DNA of 64,000 bases from Microbacterium sp. Root180 (GTDB taxonomy: Bacteria; Actinomycetota; Actinomycetes; Actinomycetales; Microbacteriaceae): positions 404-64,403 of the forward strand of contig NZ_LMHS01000001.1 in NCBI RefSeq assembly GCF_001428485.1, read 5' to 3'. A program made the position numbers and the translations under genes. Below, piece by piece: positions 11,223 through 18,930 of this stretch. The notes under the pieces are model-generated. The model did no database searches, was not told the origin of the DNA, and worked only from the letters and a program-made list of their open reading frames with translations. The first letter of the stretch is position 1. Each line of letters begins with the position of its first letter.

Positions 11223-11744
11223 ATGTCCGGTGACGACGACGTCGATCTGCTGATCGACTCGTGGTCGGATCGCCTCGAGAGCGTGGACCTGACCCCGCTC
11301 GATGTGATGTCGCGGCTTCGACGCGCAGCGCTCGCCCTCGCCGAAGTGCGCCACGACGTCTTCAAGGAGGCCGGTCTCGGCGACGGCGAGTTCGAGGTTC
11401 TCGCCGCCCTGCGTCGCATCGACCCGCACGGCGTCGGCCCGACCCGGCTGCTCGCACTCGTGACGTGCGACATCACGACGCTCAAGCGGCGCATCGCCCG
11501 GCTCCTCGGCCGGGGGCTGGTCAACCGCGAGAGCGCATCGGACGGCGCGCGCGGCACGCTCATCACGCTCACCCCGACCGGCAGGGCCCGCGTCGACTCC
11601 ACCATGGCCAGTCTCATCGCGCGGGAGCGGGAGATGCTCGCTCCGCTCTCCTCGGACGACATGGCCGGCCTCGAGCGCGGACTCCGGCAGCTCCTCGACG
11701 GTGCCGAGCAGTCGAAGAAGCGGCGCTCAGCGTTGGAGCGCTGA
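11223..11744 (+). CDS. MarR family transcriptional regulator
   Basis: A 173-residue MarR protein. The winged helix covers about residues 45-125: GEFEVLAALRRI, LLALVTCDITTLKRRIARLLGRGLVNRE (recognition helix) and the wing ARGTLITLTPTGRA. It lies downstream of the lig operon in the same orientation but after a 137-base gap with its own -10 box, so it is probably a separate unit. MarR proteins often respond to phenolic acids, and a role in aromatic metabolism is plausible only from the neighbourhood. Confidence 0.88.
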   Translation: MSGDDDVDLLIDSWSDRLESVDLTPLDVMSRLRRAALALAEVRHDVFKEAGLGDGEFEVLAALRRIDPHGVGPTRLLALVTCDITTLKRRIARLLGRGLVNRESASDGARGTLITLTPTGRARVDSTMASLIAREREMLAPLSSDDMAGLERGLRQLLDGAEQSKKRRSALER

Positions 11745-11762
11745 CCGGGCGCGTCCGCCCCG

Positions 11763-12434
11763 TCACTCGAAGGTGTCGGTCCAGGACGCGATGTCGACGC
11801 CGTGGTTGTCGGGGGACGCGAGCGACCACCACGCGGGGGCGTGCGAATCGTCGACGAGCCGTCCGCCGGCGGCGAGCGCGGCGTCCACTCGCGCCTGTGC
11901 CTGGTCGGCGGGCACGAAGACGTCGAAGTGGGTGCGCCCTCTCGCCGGGGTGTCGCCCGTGATCGGGTTGAAGGCGAGCTGCGGCCCGCAGCGGAGCGGG
12001 TCGACGGCATCGGTATCGCCCAGCGGCTCGTAGCCCAGAGCCGCGGTGAAGAACGGCCTCACGTCGGCCTGCGAGTGCTGGGCCACATAGATGCCGACCG
12101 TCTGTGCACGGGCGGGGTCGGCGTGCAGCCCGAGGTCGGCGGCGAGGCTTGACACCGCCGCGGCGAATCCGGTCGACGCGCCCGGGATGCCGTCGGAGTC
12201 TCGGTACGGCACTCGCACCAGCACCGCCTCGGGGCGGACGTCGATGTCGGGCAGCACCCCGAATCGTTCGGCGGCCGTGACGATCGGGGCGACGAGGCTC
12301 GCCGCGTGCGCCAGCGAGGTCGCAAGGAAGACGGCCTGCGGGCCGGTGCCCGTCACCCGCCAGTCGGTGACGCCGGCTGCGCGATGGAACTCCGCCGGGG
12401 AGATCGTCTCCGGCTGGCTTGTCGTCTCGCTCAT
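11763..12434 (-). CDS. pterin-dehydratase-like plus VOC (glyoxalase-fold) fusion protein
   Basis: A 223-residue protein with two parts. Residues about 12-100 (ISPAEFHRAAGVTDWRV, SLAHAASLVAPIVTAAERF, LPDIDVRPEAVLVRVPY, AAAVSSLAADLGL) have the helix-strand pattern of pterin-4a-carbinolamine dehydratases, but the usual His-His-Pro motif is changed to LPDID. Residues 110-223 are a VOC-fold domain. The ATG at 12434 was chosen because AGAGAGAAG precedes it; a GTG six bases upstream is in frame. It is followed downstream by the MarR gene in opposite orientation. The substrate is unknown; bleomycin-resistance or dioxygenase labels would be unsupported. Confidence 0.7.
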   Translation of the reverse strand: MSETTSQPETISPAEFHRAAGVTDWRVTGTGPQAVFLATSLAHAASLVAPIVTAAERFGVLPDIDVRPEAVLVRVPYRDSDGIPGASTGFAAAVSSLAADLGLHADPARAQTVGIYVAQHSQADVRPFFTAALGYEPLGDTDAVDPLRCGPQLAFNPITGDTPARGRTHFDVFVPADQAQARVDAALAAGGRLVDDSHAPAWWSLASPDNHGVDIASWTDTFE

Positions 12435-12475
12435 CGACACACTTCTCTCTTCTCAGAATCTCGGCTGCCGCGGCG

Positions 12476-12907
12476 TCACTGCAGGCAGAACTCGTTGCCT
12501 TCGGGATCGCGCAGCTGGTAGTACATCTCGGGCCACGGGCCCCAGCGCTGGTCGACGAGCCGCACGACCTCGGCGCCGAGGGCCACGAGGCGATCCTTCT
12601 CGTCCTCGAGCTCCTGGCGGGTCGGCGCGTGCCCGGGCGTCGCCTGGATGTCGAGGTGGAGGCGGTTGCGCTCGGCCTTGGCCGAGTCGGCGTGGTGGAA
12701 GAAGAGGCGCGGGCCCGACTCGCCCTCGGCGGGTTCGGCCAGAGCGCGCTTGTCGAGATCGGACTCGTTCAGCCCGGCGCTCAGGAGCTGGGTCTTCGTC
12801 GGCTCGTCCCAGTCCGAGAGGGGGTAGCGGAACACGCCCGCCCAGAACTCGGCGAGCCGGCGCGGGTCGTTCGCATAGAACGTGATGTTGCCGAGCTTCG
12901 ATGCCAT
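12476..12907 (-). CDS. VOC family protein
   Basis: A 143-residue single VOC-fold protein (glyoxalase/dioxygenase superfamily). It begins LGNITFYANDPRRLAEFWAGVF and ends RDPEGNEFCLQ, both hallmark edges of the fold, with the candidate metal ligands His in NRLHLDIQ and Glu in PEGNEF. GAGGAGG lies five bases before the ATG. It is 41 bases upstream of the pterin-dehydratase/VOC fusion gene in the same orientation, so the two VOC proteins may be co-expressed. Substrate unknown. Confidence 0.82.
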   Translation of the reverse strand: MASKLGNITFYANDPRRLAEFWAGVFRYPLSDWDEPTKTQLLSAGLNESDLDKRALAEPAEGESGPRLFFHHADSAKAERNRLHLDIQATPGHAPTRQELEDEKDRLVALGAEVVRLVDQRWGPWPEMYYQLRDPEGNEFCLQ

Positions 12908-13008
12908 GACGGCCTCCTCGCGTGGGTCGGCGTGGTGGCGACGCTACCCCACGGCTCGGACACCGTTCGCATACGCTCCCGCAACATCGCTCCGTGTGAG
13001 ATCGGCGC

Positions 13009-13467
13009 ATGACCGACATCAGCACGACGCGCGGGCGCGGCATCCGCCTGCTCCTCGCCGGAGCGATCGCCGCCATCGTCACACTGCTCACGCTCGCGCC
13101 GCCCTCGATCGCCGCTCCGCTGCGCGGCCTCTTCGTGCGATCGCTGGTCGAGGTGGGGCATCCGCTCCTCGTCGCCCTGCCGTTCGGCGACATCGACGAC
13201 GCGCTGAACCTGCTGCTGTTCGTGCCGCTCGGTGCGACGCTCGCACTCCTCCTCCCGCGCAGGCTCTGGCCTGTCGCGATCCTCGCCGCGCTCGCACTGT
13301 CGGTCGCGGTCGAGTTCGCGCAGCGCTCGATCCCCGGACGTGTCCCCGACGGCGACGACGTGCTCTGGAACACCGTCGGCGCGGCCGTCGGCGTGCTCGC
13401 AGTGGCGATCCCGCGGCTCCTGGCTGCCGCCGCCCGGCGTCAGCGCGGAAGCGTCACCCGCACGTGA
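13009..13467 (+). CDS. VanZ-like family membrane protein
   Basis: A 152-residue membrane protein with four hydrophobic segments (about residues 12-32, 62-82, 85-105 and 120-140). The motif DIDDALNLLLFVPLG and the later VEFAQRSIPGRVPDGDDVLWNTVGAAVG are diagnostic of VanZ-like proteins, named after the teicoplanin-resistance accessory protein. Most chromosomal members have no proven role. It converges with the histidine-kinase gene and the two coding regions overlap by 28 bases at their 3' ends. It shares the neighbourhood with a VanY-like peptidase, see 15260. Confidence 0.85.
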   Translation: MTDISTTRGRGIRLLLAGAIAAIVTLLTLAPPSIAAPLRGLFVRSLVEVGHPLLVALPFGDIDDALNLLLFVPLGATLALLLPRRLWPVAILAALALSVAVEFAQRSIPGRVPDGDDVLWNTVGAAVGVLAVAIPRLLAAAARRQRGSVTRT

Positions 13468-14516
13468 AGACCGCCGTCCGGCGGTGCGGTCACGGCGAGC
13501 TCGCCGCGGTGGGCGCGCACGATGGATGCGACGATCGCGAGCCCGAGTCCCGACCCGTCGCCGGGACCCCGCGTGCGGCCGGCCCCGCGGACGAACGGCT
13601 CCGTGAGCGTCGCGACGACCGCCGGATCCAGCACCGGTCCGCCGTTCTCGACGACCAGCTCGGCGCGCGCTCCGGCCGTCACGCCGACACGCGCCCACCC
13701 GCCGTCGGCGTTGTGCACCACGGCATTGCGCACGAGGTTCGCAACGAGCCGTTCCAGCAGCGCCCGGTCGCCGGTGGCGGATGCCGGCTCCAGGGCGGTC
13801 GTGAGGTGGATGCCGCGGGCCGAGGCATCCGCTCGCTCCTCCTCGACCGCCTCGGCCGCGATCGCCGCGACGTCGACGGGGGAGCTGTCGAGAGTGCCGC
13901 CCCGCGCCACGCGGGCGAGCGCCAGGAGGGCCTCGGTGGTCGCGATGGCCCGCTCGTTCGTGGCGCCGATGCGGCGGAGCACCTCGTCGACGTCACGCCC
14001 CTCGGGGTCGGCCTGGGCCACCTCGACCACGGTGCGGATGATCGCGTGGGGCGTGCGCAGCTCGTGCGAGGCGTTCGCGGCGAAGCGTCGCTCCTCCTCG
14101 ACCGTGTGCTCCACGCGGTCGAGCATCGCGTCGAGCGTGTCGGCGAGGTCGGTGAGCTCATCGCCCGCCCCCGGCAGGTCGACGCGATGGTCCAGCCGTC
14201 CGTCGCGCACGCGTCGCGCGGCGTCCGTGATGCGATCGAGCGGCCGCAGCACCACTCCGGCGAGCAGCCAGCCGCCGACGAGGCCGATGACCAGCAGCAG
14301 CGCCAGCGCCCACCACGCGTAGCGGACGAAGACCTCGAGCAGGTTGGCGCGGTTGGGCGCCCAGCCGCCGCCGTCGACGGTGAGGCTCCCGTTGGGAACG
14401 AATCGCAGCAGCAGGAATCCGACCGCGAACAGGGCGATCCCGGCGACGACGAGGAAGCCGGCGTAGCTCAGCGCGAGCTTGACCCGCACCGACATTCCGC
14501 GGGGACGCTCGATCAT
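13440..14516 (-). CDS. sensor histidine kinase
   Basis: A 358-residue membrane kinase. Two transmembrane segments (about 18-38 and 65-88) flank a short extracytoplasmic loop of some 25 residues, followed by a HAMP domain (VVLRPLDRITDAARRVRDG), the H-box ANASHELRTPHAII with the phospho-accepting His, the N-box LVANLVRNAVVHN and the G-box GDGSGLGLAIV. The small sensor loop suggests sensing within or near the membrane. The ATG at 14516 overlaps the stop of the response-regulator gene (ATGA), so the two form an operon. The signal is unknown. Confidence 0.9.
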   Translation of the reverse strand: MIERPRGMSVRVKLALSYAGFLVVAGIALFAVGFLLLRFVPNGSLTVDGGGWAPNRANLLEVFVRYAWWALALLLVIGLVGGWLLAGVVLRPLDRITDAARRVRDGRLDHRVDLPGAGDELTDLADTLDAMLDRVEHTVEEERRFAANASHELRTPHAIIRTVVEVAQADPEGRDVDEVLRRIGATNERAIATTEALLALARVARGGTLDSSPVDVAAIAAEAVEEERADASARGIHLTTALEPASATGDRALLERLVANLVRNAVVHNADGGWARVGVTAGARAELVVENGGPVLDPAVVATLTEPFVRGAGRTRGPGDGSGLGLAIVASIVRAHRGELAVTAPPDGGLHVRVTLPR

Positions 14517-15172
14517 GCGCTCATCCGGTAGCCGACGCCCGGCACCGTCTCGATGGCCCACGGCTCGCCGAGACGCTTGCGCAGCGTCGAGATCGTGATG
14601 CGCACCGCGTTCGTGAACGGGTCGGCGTTCTCATCCCACGCCCGTTCGAGGAGGTCTTCGGCCGACACGACACCGCCGCCGGCGGCCATCAGCACGTCGA
14701 GCACCGCGAACTGCTTGCGCGTGAGGGCGATGTACCGGCCGTCGCGGAACACCTCGCGCCGGAACCGGTCGAGCCGCACGCCCCCGATCTCGACGACGGG
14801 CGGCGCGCCCTTCGCCGGGCGGCGGTCGAGCGCGCGCAGGCGCAGCACGAGCTCGCGCAGCGCGAACGGCTTGGTGAGGTAGTCGTCGGCTCCGCTCTCG
14901 AACCCGCTCTCCTTGTCGTCGAGCCGGTCGGCGGCGGTGAGCATGAGGATGCGCGGACTCTCGGGCTCCACGGCCAGGCGTCGTGCGATCTCGTCGCCGT
15001 TCGGCCCGGGGATGTCGCGGTCGAGCACGACGACGTCGTACGCGTTGACGGCGAGCTGCTCGAGCGCCGTGTCGCCGTCGCCGGCGATGTCGGCGGCGAT
15101 CGCCTCGAGGCGCAGCCCGTCGCGGATCGCCTCGGCGAGGAAGAGCTCGTCCTCGACGATCAGCACCCGCAT
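14513..15172 (-). CDS. OmpR-family response regulator
   Basis: A 219-residue regulator: receiver domain residues 1-115 (MRVLIVEDELFLAEAI with the acidic pocket, phospho-acceptor Asp in VVVLDRDIPG, Thr in LMLTAAD, Lys in YLTKPF) and an OmpR/PhoB winged helix (residues 125-219, VRITISTLRKRLGEP, IETVPGVGYRM). The start at 15172 gives the canonical MRVLIVEDE; the frame is open further upstream without homology. It is transcribed before its kinase and divergently from the VanY-like gene 87 bases away, making that gene and the VanZ gene plausible targets. Confidence 0.92.
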   Translation of the reverse strand: MRVLIVEDELFLAEAIRDGLRLEAIAADIAGDGDTALEQLAVNAYDVVVLDRDIPGPNGDEIARRLAVEPESPRILMLTAADRLDDKESGFESGADDYLTKPFALRELVLRLRALDRRPAKGAPPVVEIGGVRLDRFRREVFRDGRYIALTRKQFAVLDVLMAAGGGVVSAEDLLERAWDENADPFTNAVRITISTLRKRLGEPWAIETVPGVGYRMSA

Positions 15173-15259
15173 GCGCCCCAGCCTAGGCGCGGGCGCATAT
15201 CGCGGACGTATGCGTATGCGCGTACGGCGTCGCAACACGCGCCCGCGTGGGATGGACCC

Positions 15260-15832
15260 ATGCTCGATCGCCGTCTGCGCCTCCGCCGCCTCGTGTTCCT
15301 CTCCCTCGGGGTGGGAGTGGCCGCGTTCCTGGCCGTGCTCGTCGTCGTCGGGGTGCGGGCGACGACGGCTGCGGCATCCGGTCCGTTCCTCCCCAGCGAA
15401 GCGGCGGGCCACATCGTCGAAGGGGCGGCGGTGACGCTGGCCGAGGGTGGGCTCCCCGCCATCGCGAAGCTGGATGCGGCGCTGCTCGACGCGATGCGAC
15501 AGGCGGAGACGGATGCCGCGGCCGACGGCGTCGCGTTCGACGTGACGAGCGGCTGGCGGTCGGCCCGCTATCAGCAGTGGCTTCTCGACGACGCGATCGA
15601 GCGCTACGGGAGTGAGGAGCTCGCGCGGCAGTATGTCGCGACCCCCGACGGGTCGCGCCATGTCACGGGCGACGCGATCGACATCGGCTCCCTCGACGCC
15701 CAGCTGTGGCTATCGCAGCACGGCTGGCGGTACGGCATCTGCCAGACCTACGCCAATGAACGGTGGCACTTCGAGCTGGCGACCGAGCCGGGCGGCACCT
15801 GCCCCGAGATGAAGGCGGATGCCGCCTCCTGA
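15260..15832 (+). CDS. VanY/M15-type D-alanyl-D-alanine carboxypeptidase, membrane-anchored
   Basis: A 190-residue protein with an N-terminal signal anchor (LVFLSLGVGVAAFLAVLVVVGV, about 10-32, written here as the hydrophobic core) and an extracellular peptidase M15 domain. The zinc-site motifs are present: SRHVTGDAID (SxHxxGxAxD) and ERWHFEL with the catalytic Glu and third ligand. It would trim the terminal D-Ala of peptidoglycan stem peptides outside the cell. It is divergent from the two-component operon 14513-13440. The surrounding group resembles the accessory part of van clusters, but no vanH, vanA or vanX is present. Confidence 0.87.
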   Translation: MLDRRLRLRRLVFLSLGVGVAAFLAVLVVVGVRATTAAASGPFLPSEAAGHIVEGAAVTLAEGGLPAIAKLDAALLDAMRQAETDAAADGVAFDVTSGWRSARYQQWLLDDAIERYGSEELARQYVATPDGSRHVTGDAIDIGSLDAQLWLSQHGWRYGICQTYANERWHFELATEPGGTCPEMKADAAS

Positions 15833-15961
15833 CGGCCCGCGTCACGGCCGCGGCGCGCGATGATAGGGCCTGCGGGCCTGGTAATCAATAGGCAATCCGG
15901 CTCCGAACGCGCCCGCTAACGTCCTTCTAGCCCTCACCAAGGGCGGACATTGGAGGACATC

Positions 15962-16243
15962 ATGCTCTGGACAATCCTGGGCCTCATTCTCATCGGCCTC
16001 ATCGCCGGTCTCATCGCTCGTGCCGTCATCCCCGGCAAGCAGAGCATGGGGATCCTGCTCACCATCGTGCTCGGCATCGTCGGCTCGTTCGTCGGCGGCT
16101 TCCTCGGCTACCTGCTGTTCGGCGCCGACCCGAACGGCGGATTCCTGCAGGCGGCCGGCATCATCGGCTCCATCCTGGGTGCGATCATCGTGCTCGGCAT
16201 CTACGTGATGGTCACGCGTCGCCGCAGCGTCACGCGCAGCTGA
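15962..16243 (+). CDS. GlsB/YeaQ/YmgE family stress-associated membrane protein
   Basis: A 93-residue protein with three hydrophobic helices (about residues 2-22, 30-52 and 62-84) and the conserved GLIARAVIPGKQSMGILLTIVLG start of this family (key residues G-L-I-A-R and P-G). Such proteins are small integral membrane proteins induced by general stress; no biochemical role is established. The ATG at 15962 is preceded by TGGAGGA with five bases between. A TAACGT hexamer at 15917-15922 is a possible -10 box, giving a leader of about 33 bases. Confidence 0.88.
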   Translation: MLWTILGLILIGLIAGLIARAVIPGKQSMGILLTIVLGIVGSFVGGFLGYLLFGADPNGGFLQAAGIIGSILGAIIVLGIYVMVTRRRSVTRS

Positions 16244-16310
16244 CGACCCTCTTCTCGCGCCCGCCGCCCCTCACCGGGTGGCGGGCGTGAGTGCGTGTCC
16301 GGGCGGCGGT

Positions 16311-16375
16311 TCTGCGGAGATCGGCCGTTCTCAGGACGAAACCGGGCGGATGCCTCCGCAGATGCGTCGATCTCC
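16311..16375. repeat. nested inverted repeats downstream of the GlsB gene
   Basis: TCTGCGGAG (16311-16319) pairs with CTCCGCAGA (16354-16362), and GGAGATCG (16316-16323) can instead pair with CGATCTCC (16368-16375). The two pairings are mutually exclusive. It lies between two convergent genes (GlsB and glycerate kinase), so a bidirectional terminator is the simplest reading; there is no U-tract. Confidence 0.45.
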
Positions 16376-16398
16376 GGAGAAGTGGCGGCGGCCGGGCA

Positions 16399-17517
16399 TC
16401 AGGCGAGGCGGCGCGCCAGTTCCGCGCCTGCGGCGAACAGCCAGCGCGCCGGGTCGGAGAGGGAGGCCTCGCCGGACCCGGCGAGTTCGGTGAGCGAGAC
16501 CGCATCGGCGAAGTCCGACACGTCGGCGTCCGCGGCGATCCTTCCGGCGACCAGTGCGACGGGCACGCCGGCAGCCCGGGCCAGGGCCCGGACGAGGTCG
16601 GGGGCCTTGCCCGCCGCGGACTGCCCGTCGAACGAGCCCTCGCCGGCGACGACGACGGATGCCGCCCCGACGGCCGCAGGCAGCCCGATGAGTTCTGCTA
16701 CCGCGTCGGCACCGGGGACGAGCCTCGCGCCCCACGCGATAAGCCCGAACCCGGTACCGCCCGCCGCGCCCGCGCCGGGAGTGCCGGGATCGACGTCGAC
16801 GAGGGCGGCGAGCCGGCCCAGCCCCGCGTCCAGGAGCGCGATCTCGTCCGGTCCCGCACCCTTCTGCGGACCGAAGACGGCCGCGGCGCCGAGGTCGCCC
16901 CGCAGCGGATTCGTCACATCGGTCAGCACGGTCACCCCGCCCGCCGGGAGAGCCGGCAGGCCGGTCAGGTCGGCCGACGAGAGCGAGCCCAGACCGCGTC
17001 CGCCCGGCGGAATCGGGCGGGATGCGGCATCCGTGAACCGCGCGCCCAGGGCCGACAGCATGCCGGTTCCCCCGTCCGTCGAGGCGCTGCTGCCGATGCC
17101 GAGCACGAGGCGCGAGACGCCGTGCGCGAGTGCCGCGGCGATCGCCTCGCCGAACCCGCGCGTGTCGGCGTCGAGCGGACGCAGGCGCGACGGGGAGCCC
17201 AGCAGCTCGATGCCCGACGTCGAGGCGAGCTCGACCACGGCGGTCCCGTCCGGTGCGTCCGAGGCGGGGGGAAGGAGGAGCCAGGATGCCGCGATCCGGT
17301 CCCCTTCGGGCCCGGTGACCGTGACGGGAACGCGCTCGGCGCCCGGCACTGCCGCGGCGAACGCGTCGAGCGTGCCCTCGCCGCCGTCCGCCATCGGGAG
17401 GAGTGTGATCTCGCGGTGCGGATCGACCGAGATCCAGCCGTCGCGCAGCGCCGCGACGGCATCGGCAGCACCGATCGAGCTCTTGAAGGAGTCCAGTGCG
17501 AGGACGACGGCGTCCAT
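16399..17517 (-). CDS. glycerate kinase (GarK/GlxK type)
   Basis: A 372-residue type II glycerate kinase, normal length. It phosphorylates D-glycerate, feeding glyoxylate- or hydroxypyruvate-derived carbon into glycolysis. The family opening LALDSFKSSIGAADA, the phosphate-binding MADGGEGTLDAF (about 41-52), LGIGSSASTDGGTGML (about 140-155) and VVAGEGSFDGQSAAGKAP near residue 310 are all present. The ATG follows the stop of a small upstream frame as TGACATG, an arrangement typical of translational coupling if that frame is real. No other glyoxylate genes are nearby. Confidence 0.92.
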   Translation of the reverse strand: MDAVVLALDSFKSSIGAADAVAALRDGWISVDPHREITLLPMADGGEGTLDAFAAAVPGAERVPVTVTGPEGDRIAASWLLLPPASDAPDGTAVVELASTSGIELLGSPSRLRPLDADTRGFGEAIAAALAHGVSRLVLGIGSSASTDGGTGMLSALGARFTDAASRPIPPGGRGLGSLSSADLTGLPALPAGGVTVLTDVTNPLRGDLGAAAVFGPQKGAGPDEIALLDAGLGRLAALVDVDPGTPGAGAAGGTGFGLIAWGARLVPGADAVAELIGLPAAVGAASVVVAGEGSFDGQSAAGKAPDLVRALARAAGVPVALVAGRIAADADVSDFADAVSLTELAGSGEASLSDPARWLFAAGAELARRLA

Positions 17518-17518
17518 G

Positions 17519-17779
17519 TCAGCGGCTCAGAGCGGTATCGACGGCGGCTGCCGAGTACTCGCGGTCCACGACGAGCGCGCGCCTCGAGGCATCCGGGGGA
17601 AGGGATCCGTGCGCACCGCACTGACAGACCATGTCGTTGTCCCCCCGCGATCTCACGCGGCCGCCGTCACCGGCCCCGCTGCCGGCTCCACGATAGACCA
17701 GACCGTCGATCACGATGCCGGTTCCGAAATCCGACGAAACCGTGATGGCGCAGAGCGAGCGCCCACGGATGCGCCACAC
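17519..17779 (-). CDS. possible small protein upstream of glycerate kinase
   Basis: An 86-codon frame (start MWRIRGRSLCAITVSSDFG) ending one base before the glycerate-kinase ATG. The only support is that TGACATG junction and the orientation. The sequence has a CQC pair and no recognisable domain or membrane segment, and the start is not preceded by a good ribosome-binding site. It could be a chance frame in a 475-base leader region; the rest of that region (17780-17992) holds one hairpin and no gene. Confidence 0.25.
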   Translation of the reverse strand: MWRIRGRSLCAITVSSDFGTGIVIDGLVYRGAGSGAGDGGRVRSRGDNDMVCQCGAHGSLPPDASRRALVVDREYSAAAVDTALSR

Positions 17780-17864
17780 GCTGCGCCCCTGACGCCCGAG
17801 CGCTCTCGCCCGCGATCATCCGTCCCGCCGTCATGATTCGCGCCGCCGAGGACTCATAGAAGTG

Positions 17865-17890
17865 GACACCGGCTACGGGATGCCGGTGTC
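17865..17890 (+). terminator. hairpin followed by TTT
   Basis: GACACCGGC and GCCGGTGTC form a perfect nine-base stem with an eight-base loop, followed on the + strand by TTT. It resembles a weak intrinsic terminator, but no + strand gene lies close upstream; it may insulate the YaeQ promoter or be a structured leader element of the divergent transcript. Confidence 0.4.
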
Positions 17891-17980
17891 TTTGGAAGGC
17901 GAGGTCGAATCCGGGGGGATGCGCCTCGCTGCTCGGGGGGCACGGGAGTCGCGCATGGCGAGCGCGCCTCCCGAGCACCC

Positions 17981-17992
17981 TACGCTGGAGGA
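17981..17992 (+). promoter_or_regulatory. leaderless promoter of yaeQ
   Basis: -10 hexamer TACGCT (17981-17986), then the six bases GGAGGA and the ATG. The six bases look like a ribosome-binding site, but they sit directly against the ATG and the spacing fits a transcript starting at the ATG. Confidence 0.55.
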
Positions 17993-18532
17993 ATGGCGCT
18001 CGGGGCGACGATCCACACCTTCACGGTGCAGCTGGCCGATGTCGATCGCGGCGTCTACGACGAGCTGCCGCTGCGGGTGGCGCGGCATCCGTCCGAGACC
18101 GCCGCCTTCATGTTCACGCGGGTCCTCGCCTACTGCCTCGAGTACGAAGAGGGCATCGTGTTCACCGAAGGCGTCTCGGCGAGCGACGAGCCGGCGGTCC
18201 TCGTCCGCGACCTCACCGGTCGTGTCACGGCGTGGATCGAGGTGGGCGCACCCGACGCCGAGCGCCTGCACTACGGCAGCAAGCTCGCCGACCGCACGGT
18301 CGTCTACACGCACCGCGATCCCGCCAAGGTGATGGCGCCGTGGGCCGGCAAGCGCATCCACGACGCCGAAGCGATCCGGCTGTTCTCGTTCGACCCCGGG
18401 TTCATCGATGCCGCGGTCGCGGTCATCGACCGGCGCAACACGATGACGCTGTCGGTCACGGAGCGCGAGCTCTACCTCGACCTCAACGGCACCACCCTCA
18501 ACAGCGCCGTGCACGAGCACCGGATCGACTGA
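17993..18532 (+). CDS. yaeQ: YaeQ family protein
   Basis: A 179-residue YaeQ protein, full length. Recognised by ATIHTFTVQLADVDRGVYDELPLRVARHPSE split over the first 40 residues, the central EPAVLVRDLTGRVTAWIEVGAPDAERLH and the C-terminal YLDLNGTTLNSAVHEH. The fold is of the PD-(D/E)xK nuclease type, with acidic residues around AWIEVG, but no activity has been firmly assigned. It appears to be a single-gene unit starting from a leaderless promoter, followed by a hairpin array. Confidence 0.9.
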   Translation: MALGATIHTFTVQLADVDRGVYDELPLRVARHPSETAAFMFTRVLAYCLEYEEGIVFTEGVSASDEPAVLVRDLTGRVTAWIEVGAPDAERLHYGSKLADRTVVYTHRDPAKVMAPWAGKRIHDAEAIRLFSFDPGFIDAAVAVIDRRNTMTLSVTERELYLDLNGTTLNSAVHEHRID

Positions 18533-18565
18533 CCCCGGCGAGGCATACCTTCGGGTTCGGTCGGG

Positions 18566-18847
18566 TTTGGGGCGCGATCCGTCCCTTGGGGCGCGACAGG
18601 TGCGCCCCAACGGACGGGATGCGCCCCAAACCCGGGAGGCATGGCGGCCAGACCCCGGCTAGGCCCGCTTCGGGTTCGGGGCACGATCCGTCCCTTGGGG
18701 CGTGAGAGGTGCGCCCCAACGGACGGGATGCGCCCCAAACCCGGGAGGCATGGCGCCAGACCCCGGCTAGGCCCGCTTCGGGTTCGGGGCGCGATCCGTC
18801 CCTTGGGGCGCGAGAGGTGCGCCCCAACGGACGGGATGCGCCCCAAA
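18566..18847. repeat. three tandem 65-base hairpin units, period 108-109 bases
   Basis: Units at 18566-18630, 18675-18739 and 18783-18847. Each has two TTGGGGCGC-like blocks separated by GATCCGTCCC, then the mirrored GCGCCCCAA, CGGACGGGAT and GCGCCCCAAA blocks, so each unit folds into a stem of about 29 pairs with a 7-base loop. The 43-44-base linkers are also near identical between copies (AGACCCCGGCTAGGCCCGC). It lies between the convergent yaeQ and panB genes. Copy one has a diverged left edge. Confidence 0.85.
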
Positions 18848-18874
18848 CCCGGGAGGATGGCCGGGCTACCCGAC

Positions 18875-18930
18875 CCGGGCTACGCGCACCGGGCTACGCC
18901 CGGCCGGGCTACGCCCGCCCCGGGCTACGC
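18875..18930. repeat. four copies of CCGGGCTACGC
   Basis: Short direct repeats CCGGGCTACGC spaced 14-16 bases apart directly after the hairpin array; the last copy runs into the panB coding end and provides its stop codon. The origin is probably slippage in a GC-rich intergenic segment. Confidence 0.7.

Noticed and set aside
13009..15832. A functional glycopeptide-resistance cluster.
   Set aside because: The ligase and dehydrogenase/dipeptidase genes (vanH, vanA-type, vanX) are missing; VanZ- and VanY-like proteins are common in susceptible actinobacteria.
17667..17978. A 103-codon minus-strand frame ahead of yaeQ.
   Set aside because: It crosses the hairpin at 17865-17890, has no homology and no start signal, and overlaps the weak 86-codon candidate in another frame.
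18566..18847. Possible CRISPR array.
   Set aside because: Only three units, each internally palindromic over 65 bases, and the linkers are near identical rather than unique spacers; no cas genes are nearby.
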